A stretch of DNA of 64,000 bases from OCS116 cluster bacterium AG-435-F03. GTDB taxonomy: Bacteria > Pseudomonadota > Alphaproteobacteria > MED-G09. Each line of letters starts with the position of its first letter. Positions within the stretch are counted from its first letter, which is position 1. The notes beneath the pieces are model-generated. The model was given only the letters and a program-made list of their open reading frames with translations. It was not told the DNA's origin and made no database searches. A program made the position numbers and the translations under genes. Below, piece after piece: positions 58,996 through 64,000 of the stretch. Location of the stretch: the NCBI GenBank assembly GCA_003212795.1, contig QCOV01000001.1, forward strand, positions 91,321-155,320, written 5' to 3'.

Positions 58996-60351
58996 ATGAA
59001 TAAGTCTGTAAATAACATAATTAATGCGCTTGGAGGAACTACCAAACTAGCGAATTTACTTGGAGTTAATCCATCTGCTGTCTCTAATTATAGGCAAAAA
59101 GGTTTTCCTGCTAGATTGCATCTTAAAATCATTGCTTTATGTGAAGAATTTTCTATACCGATTGATAATGATTTCATTGATAAGTCTAAGATACCTCTCA
59201 AAGTTATAAAATCTAATTCCAATGAATTTCTTACCCATAAGTCAAATTCAATTATGTCATCGCTTTCCTCAGATGGATATCAATTAATTGATCCACCTAT
59301 ATTGGTTCCTGCAGATAAAGTTATCGATAGGCTTGGTGAAACTATTGTTGATAGGTTGTTTATCTTTTCTCAAAAAGATGGAATTAGATTATGCTTGCGG
59401 CCTGATTTAACGATACCTACTTGTCTGTATTATTTGGATCAAGGTTTTGACGGGGAAAAAAAACTATACTCATACTTTGGTAAAGTATTTCAATTTTACG
59501 ATGAAGAAGAAAATGAACCTACTGAATTTACCCAAACAGGAATTGAGTCTATTGGTGATCAAGATTCGCTAAATGCTGATGTTGAAGTTTTTGTTAAAAT
59601 TTATAATGCTTTAAAGAAAGAGGGTATAAATAATTTTAAAACATACTTTGGAGATGTTTCACTATTTCAAGAATTTATAAATGTTTTGGACATTCCTGAA
59701 TTATGGAAAAAAAGCTTATTAGAAAAGTTCTGGAATGAAGATGAATTTAAAATTTTATTAGATGAGATAAGTAAAAAGAATATCAATAACGATAAATTTG
59801 CTGAAAGAGTATACTCCCTTGATATAGAGTCCGCATTAGAGTTGGTGAGAGGCACTATTAATTCATCAGATGGAAGTTTTTTTGCGGGACGAAGTTTAGA
59901 GGAAATAACAGATCGGTTAAGGAAAAAAGGTGAGTCATATTCTCTCAAACCTCTCTCAGATTCAACAAAGAAATTAATAACTGAATTTCTCTCAATAAAA
60001 GATACACCTTCATTGGCAATTAGTGGATTAAGAAAATTATGTAAGTCTCTAGATAGATCATTATTAAATAAGATTGATGAAGTAGAAAAAAGATTTGAAA
60101 TAATCAACAGTAATGGAGTTGATTTTAATAATGCTATTTTTGGTGCTGAAAAGGGTCGAGATGTAGAATATTATTCCGGATTTTTATATGATTTTGCTTG
60201 GAATAATAATAATGAGAGCATCTATATTGGAGGAGGCGGAAGGTATGATGACTTAATAAAGTTATTAGGGTCAGAAAATAGAATTCCGGCAGTTGGTGCA
60301 GCCCTAAATCTAAAAAAAGTTGAACGAATTTCACAAATCGAGAGTTTATAA
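58996..60351 (+). CDS. hisZ: HisZ fused to an N-terminal helix-turn-helix domain
   Basis: 451 residues. Residues about 1-60 read VNNIINALGGTTKLANLLGVNPSAVSNYRQKGFPARLHLKIIALCEEF, a Cro/YdaS-like HTH. From about 80 it is HisZ: the class II synthetase-like regulatory subunit (LIDPPILVPADKVIDRLGE, RLCLRPDLTIPTCLYYLD, EFTQTGIESIG, EYYSGFLYDFAW, GGGGRYDDLI). HisZ usually has no DNA-binding domain and is about 80 residues shorter. It activates HisG; the HTH suggests it also binds the two palindromes upstream. There is no clear ribosome site. It shares one base with hisG. Confidence 0.85.
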   Translation: MNKSVNNIINALGGTTKLANLLGVNPSAVSNYRQKGFPARLHLKIIALCEEFSIPIDNDFIDKSKIPLKVIKSNSNEFLTHKSNSIMSSLSSDGYQLIDPPILVPADKVIDRLGETIVDRLFIFSQKDGIRLCLRPDLTIPTCLYYLDQGFDGEKKLYSYFGKVFQFYDEEENEPTEFTQTGIESIGDQDSLNADVEVFVKIYNALKKEGINNFKTYFGDVSLFQEFINVLDIPELWKKSLLEKFWNEDEFKILLDEISKKNINNDKFAERVYSLDIESALELVRGTINSSDGSFFAGRSLEEITDRLRKKGESYSLKPLSDSTKKLITEFLSIKDTPSLAISGLRKLCKSLDRSLLNKIDEVEKRFEIINSNGVDFNNAIFGAEKGRDVEYYSGFLYDFAWNNNNESIYIGGGGRYDDLIKLLGSENRIPAVGAALNLKKVERISQIESL

Positions 60352-61322
60352 TGTCTAAAATCAAAGTTGGCTTACCATCAAAAGGAAGAATACAGGAAGA
60401 AATGAATAATTTTCTTACCTCTGCCGGTATTGATGTTAAGAAAGATGGAGGTCAAAGGACATATGTGGGTAGTTTTAGTAATTTTGAAGGCTTTGAAATA
60501 AGGTTTCTATCGGCAAATGAAATAGCAAAAGAGTTAAATAGTGGTAATCTTCATCTTGGTTTAACCGGCTTAGATCTCATAAGAGAATTAGATAGTAAAG
60601 ATTCTAGTAATGTAATACCTCTTCTTGAATTAGGGTTTAGTAGAGCTGATGTCATTGCAGCAGTTCCTAATTCATGGATTGATGTATCAAATATGAAGGA
60701 TCTTGCTGATGTATCTAGGGATTTTGTAAGGCTTCATGACAGAAGATTGAGAGTGGCTACAAAATTTCAAAATTTAACGAGAAACTTCTTTATTAAGAAT
60801 AATGTAAATAACTTTAGAATAGTAGAAAGCATTGGATCAACAGAAGGGTCACCATCTGCAGGAACTGCGGAAATGATTACCGATATTACCTCAAGCGGAA
60901 AGACCCTTGAGGAAAATAATTTAAAAATACTGGATGATGGAATTATCCTTAAAAGCGAAGCATGCATATTTGCTTCCATAAATGAAAAATGGAATGAAAT
61001 AGAATTAGAAAATATTCAAAAATTCTTGCGAGTTTTATCAGCAAAATCTATGGCGATTTCTCATATAGAGCTAACTTTTAATTGTCATAAAAAAATTGAT
61101 AATCTTGAATTAAATATCTTTCGAGAATATGAAGGGTTTTTTCTTAACAACTTTTTTGAAGCTGGTGATAATGTATCTTTAATAGTTCCTAATAATAACT
61201 CTTCATTGTGTTCTGAGTATTTAATATCACTTGGGTATGGACCTATTAAGATCAATAAGCCTGAATTCATCTATCAAAATAATAATGATGCTTGGAACAG
61301 ACTTGCTTCAGTAATTTTTTAA
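60351..61322 (+). CDS. hisG: ATP phosphoribosyltransferase catalytic subunit
   Basis: 323 residues. LPSKGRIQEEMNNFLTSAG is the N-terminal motif, and ESIGSTEGSPSAGTAEMITDITSSGKTLEENNLKIL is the phosphoribosyl-binding region. This is longer than the short HisG (about 210-230 residues) that needs HisZ, yet a HisZ is encoded just upstream. The C-terminal 80 residues (FREYEGFFLNNFFEAGDNVSLIVPNNN...) need comparison with the ACT domain of long HisG. It performs the first step of histidine synthesis. Its start shares a base with the hisZ stop. Confidence 0.92.
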   Translation: MSKIKVGLPSKGRIQEEMNNFLTSAGIDVKKDGGQRTYVGSFSNFEGFEIRFLSANEIAKELNSGNLHLGLTGLDLIRELDSKDSSNVIPLLELGFSRADVIAAVPNSWIDVSNMKDLADVSRDFVRLHDRRLRVATKFQNLTRNFFIKNNVNNFRIVESIGSTEGSPSAGTAEMITDITSSGKTLEENNLKILDDGIILKSEACIFASINEKWNEIELENIQKFLRVLSAKSMAISHIELTFNCHKKIDNLELNIFREYEGFFLNNFFEAGDNVSLIVPNNNSSLCSEYLISLGYGPIKINKPEFIYQNNNDAWNRLASVIF

Positions 61323-61329
61323 TCAAAAA

Positions 61330-61355
61330 AAAGGCCACCAAAAATGGCGGCCTTT
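61330..61355. terminator. Bidirectional terminator between hisG and groEL
   Basis: AAAGGCC (61330-61336) pairs with GGCCTTT (61349-61355); after one mismatch ACC-type bases pair CCA/TGG around AAAA. Flanking A- and T-rich sequence on both sides suits both convergent genes. Confidence 0.8.
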
Positions 61356-61377
61356 AATTATAATATTAGTTATTTAA

Positions 61378-63060
<1,683 letters not shown>

Positions 63061-63348
63061 TTAGCCGATTATTCCTAAAATATCGGACTCTTTCATGATT
63101 ATTAAATCGTCACCATCAACTGTAACTTCAGTTCCTGACCATTTACCAAATAGAATTTTATCACCTTTCTTTACATCAAGAGCAGTTACCTTGCCATCTT
63201 CAGATTTAGTTCCACTGCCAACAGCAACAACTTTTCCTTCAGAAGGTTTTTCTTTTGCAGTATCAGGTATAATAATACCTCCAGGTGATTTCTCATCTTC
63301 ATCTAATCTCTTAACTAATACACGATCGTGTAATGGACGAAATTTCAT
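63061..63348 (-). CDS. groS: Co-chaperonin GroES
   Basis: 95 residues with the family pattern: [44 protein letters not shown] (mobile loop) and [36 protein letters not shown]. It caps GroEL. AGGAG lies upstream of the ATG. It is the first gene of the operon, and the heat-shock-type promoter is about 90 nt upstream. The long upstream region contains no CIRCE element. Confidence 0.97.
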   Translation of the reverse strand: MKFRPLHDRVLVKRLDEDEKSPGGIIIPDTAKEKPSEGKVVAVGSGTKSEDGKVTALDVKKGDKILFGKWSGTEVTVDGDDLIIMKESDILGIIG

Positions 63349-63435
63349 ATTTTTTCTCCTAAATAAAAATAATTAAGTTTAAAACTCCCCCCAATCTTTT
63401 TTCAAAACTTTATTAGGTTTAAATTGGGTATAGCT

Positions 63436-63465
63436 TAGATAGTTATGATGATAACAAGTGTCAAG
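63436..63465 (-). promoter_or_regulatory. Candidate groES promoter (sigma-32 or sigma-70 type)
   Basis: On the minus strand CTTGACA (63465-63459) is separated by 16 nt from CTATCTA (63442-63436). The CTTG...CTAT pattern resembles alphaproteobacterial RpoH promoters; TTGACA is also a perfect -35 box. It stands 88-117 nt upstream of the groES ATG. A transcription-start mapping is needed to choose the sigma factor. Confidence 0.55.
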
Positions 63466-63637
63466 TACTCATATAAGAAAAACGCAAATTTTTGATGTTT
63501 TTTGATAAAATTTGGTAAAAACTACATAATTTTTATAGAATTTGCATAAAATATAGTAAAAAATCGATAAAATTTGTGAAATTTTGTATAAAATAGAAAA
63601 ATATAGACGAATATACTAATACTTGTTAGTTATTCTT
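63466..63637. other. AT-rich intergenic region with repeated GATAAAATTTG
   Basis: This stretch between the groES promoter and the antiporter gene is almost wholly A/T. GATAAAATTTG occurs at 63504-63514 and 63566-63576, 62 nt apart, with related AATTTG segments. No ORF, hairpin terminator or tRNA is seen. It may hold the antiporter promoter or a curved DNA segment. Confidence 0.5.
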
Positions 63638-64000
63638 ATGTTCTTTTACATTTCAATAATTATAGGGATTATTTTGCTTTCTTTTGGAGGTGATTACCTA
63701 GTCAAAGGTTCTAGTGGCTTAGCAAGAAAGCTTAATATCTCTCCTATGATAATTGGAATAGTAATAATAGGTTTTGGGACTTCAGTCCCTGAAATCTTTG
63801 TTGCATCTAATGCTGTAATAAATAATTCATCGGATATAGCTCTTGGCAGTGTAGTGGGATCAAATATTGCTAATATACTTTTAGTTTTTAGTTTTGGTCT
63901 TCTTATAGCAAAGGACAATATACTAAAAGTTGTTTCGATAGGTGATATGTTTGTTATGTTGGGAGTAACTTTATTGCTTTCAATATTTTTAATCATAGGC
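63638..64000 (+). CDS. Calcium/sodium antiporter (CaCA family), truncated by window edge
   Basis: 121 codons from ATG 63638 and open at the window end. Four hydrophobic segments are seen; the alpha-1 repeat includes GFGTSVPEIFVASNAV, with the conserved Glu of the ion site, and SVVGSNIANILLVF follows. This matches the K+-independent YrbG-type exchanger. It probably exports Ca2+ or exchanges Na+. It is divergent from groES with 289 nt between the starts. No good ribosome site is evident, so the start could differ. Confidence 0.8.
   Translation, partial: MFFYISIIIGIILLSFGGDYLVKGSSGLARKLNISPMIIGIVIIGFGTSVPEIFVASNAVINNSSDIALGSVVGSNIANILLVFSFGLLIAKDNILKVVSIGDMFVMLGVTLLLSIFLIIG

Noticed and set aside
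59667-60107. 146-residue minus-strand reading frame opposite hisZ
   Set aside because: It is antisense to hisZ with Phe/Ser/Asn-rich shadow composition and no start signal.
63481-63600. Repeated AAAATTTG-like words resembling a CRISPR or iteron array
   Set aside because: Only two exact 11-nt copies occur at 62-nt spacing; the rest is low-complexity A/T without regular units or spacers.
63694-63996. 100-residue minus-strand reading frame opposite the antiporter
   Set aside because: The plus strand here codes the conserved CaCA motifs GFGTSVPE and GSNIAN, so the reverse frame is a shadow.

Overview
The window is a gene-dense, AT-rich chromosome segment (roughly one third G+C by eye, not computed) from a Gram-negative bacterium. 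Four TonB-dependent outer-membrane receptors show an outer membrane. The GroES/GroEL sequences and the hisS-hisZ-hisG gene order are typical of Alphaproteobacteria. Low G+C, short gaps and near absence of regulator genes suggest a streamlined, probably marine lineage; that placement is inference. No rRNA, tRNA, CRISPR array, insertion sequence or prophage gene was found.

Layout. 1-8 kb: a minus-strand operon (MAPEG membrane protein, SnoaL-like protein, ABM protein, cytochrome c/PQQ dehydrogenase cut by the window edge), then a VOC protein, SDR, SnoaL-like protein, two acyl-CoA synthetases and a second ABM protein. 8-11.3 kb: E1-alpha, E1-beta and E2 of an acetoin/pyruvate-type 2-oxo acid dehydrogenase, without E3. 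11.3-16.5 kb: Rieske oxygenase, Rieske ferredoxin, two SDRs and two ThuA-like proteins. 16.6-28.1 kb: three TonB receptors, each followed by a terminator, plus DUF3604-PpiC and a cytochrome P450. 28.1-37.1 kb: an SDR pair, MFS transporter, carotenoid-cleavage-type oxygenase coupled to a fourth TonB receptor, aldehyde dehydrogenase, and glutathione peroxidase with a PCuAC copper chaperone. 37.2-48.7 kb: an acyl-CoA dehydrogenase pair, a second DUF3604-PpiC now joined by HupE/UreJ, purU, a large metzincin-like protein, a flavin monooxygenase-like protein and a PPOX protein. 48.7-57.4 kb: a 1224-residue serralysin-like protein, amidase, RraA-like protein and both glyoxylate-shunt enzymes. 57.4-64 kb: hisS-hisZ-hisG, groES-groEL and the start of a Ca/Na antiporter.

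The first ~48 kb reads as a catabolic region for hydrophobic, possibly ring-bearing or isoprenoid-like carbon sources: uptake (TonB receptors), oxidative attack (P450, Rieske oxygenase, carotenoid-cleavage-type oxygenase), alcohol/aldehyde oxidation (SDRs, aldehyde dehydrogenase, PQQ enzyme), CoA activation and beta-oxidation, feeding the glyoxylate shunt. The substrate cannot be read from sequence.

The strongest unusual signals are: (1) HisZ carries an N-terminal Cro/YdaS-like helix-turn-helix, and the gap just upstream holds two copies of the palindrome TTCATA-N3-TATGAA, suggesting a self-regulating HisZ; (2) two different secreted-protease-like proteins share a ~115-residue module, C-terminal in one and N-terminal in the other; (3) an 18-bp palindrome is shared upstream of two TonB receptors; (4) the DUF3604-PpiC pair occurs twice, once with HupE/UreJ; (5) an SDR pair has one member lacking both catalytic Tyr and Lys.
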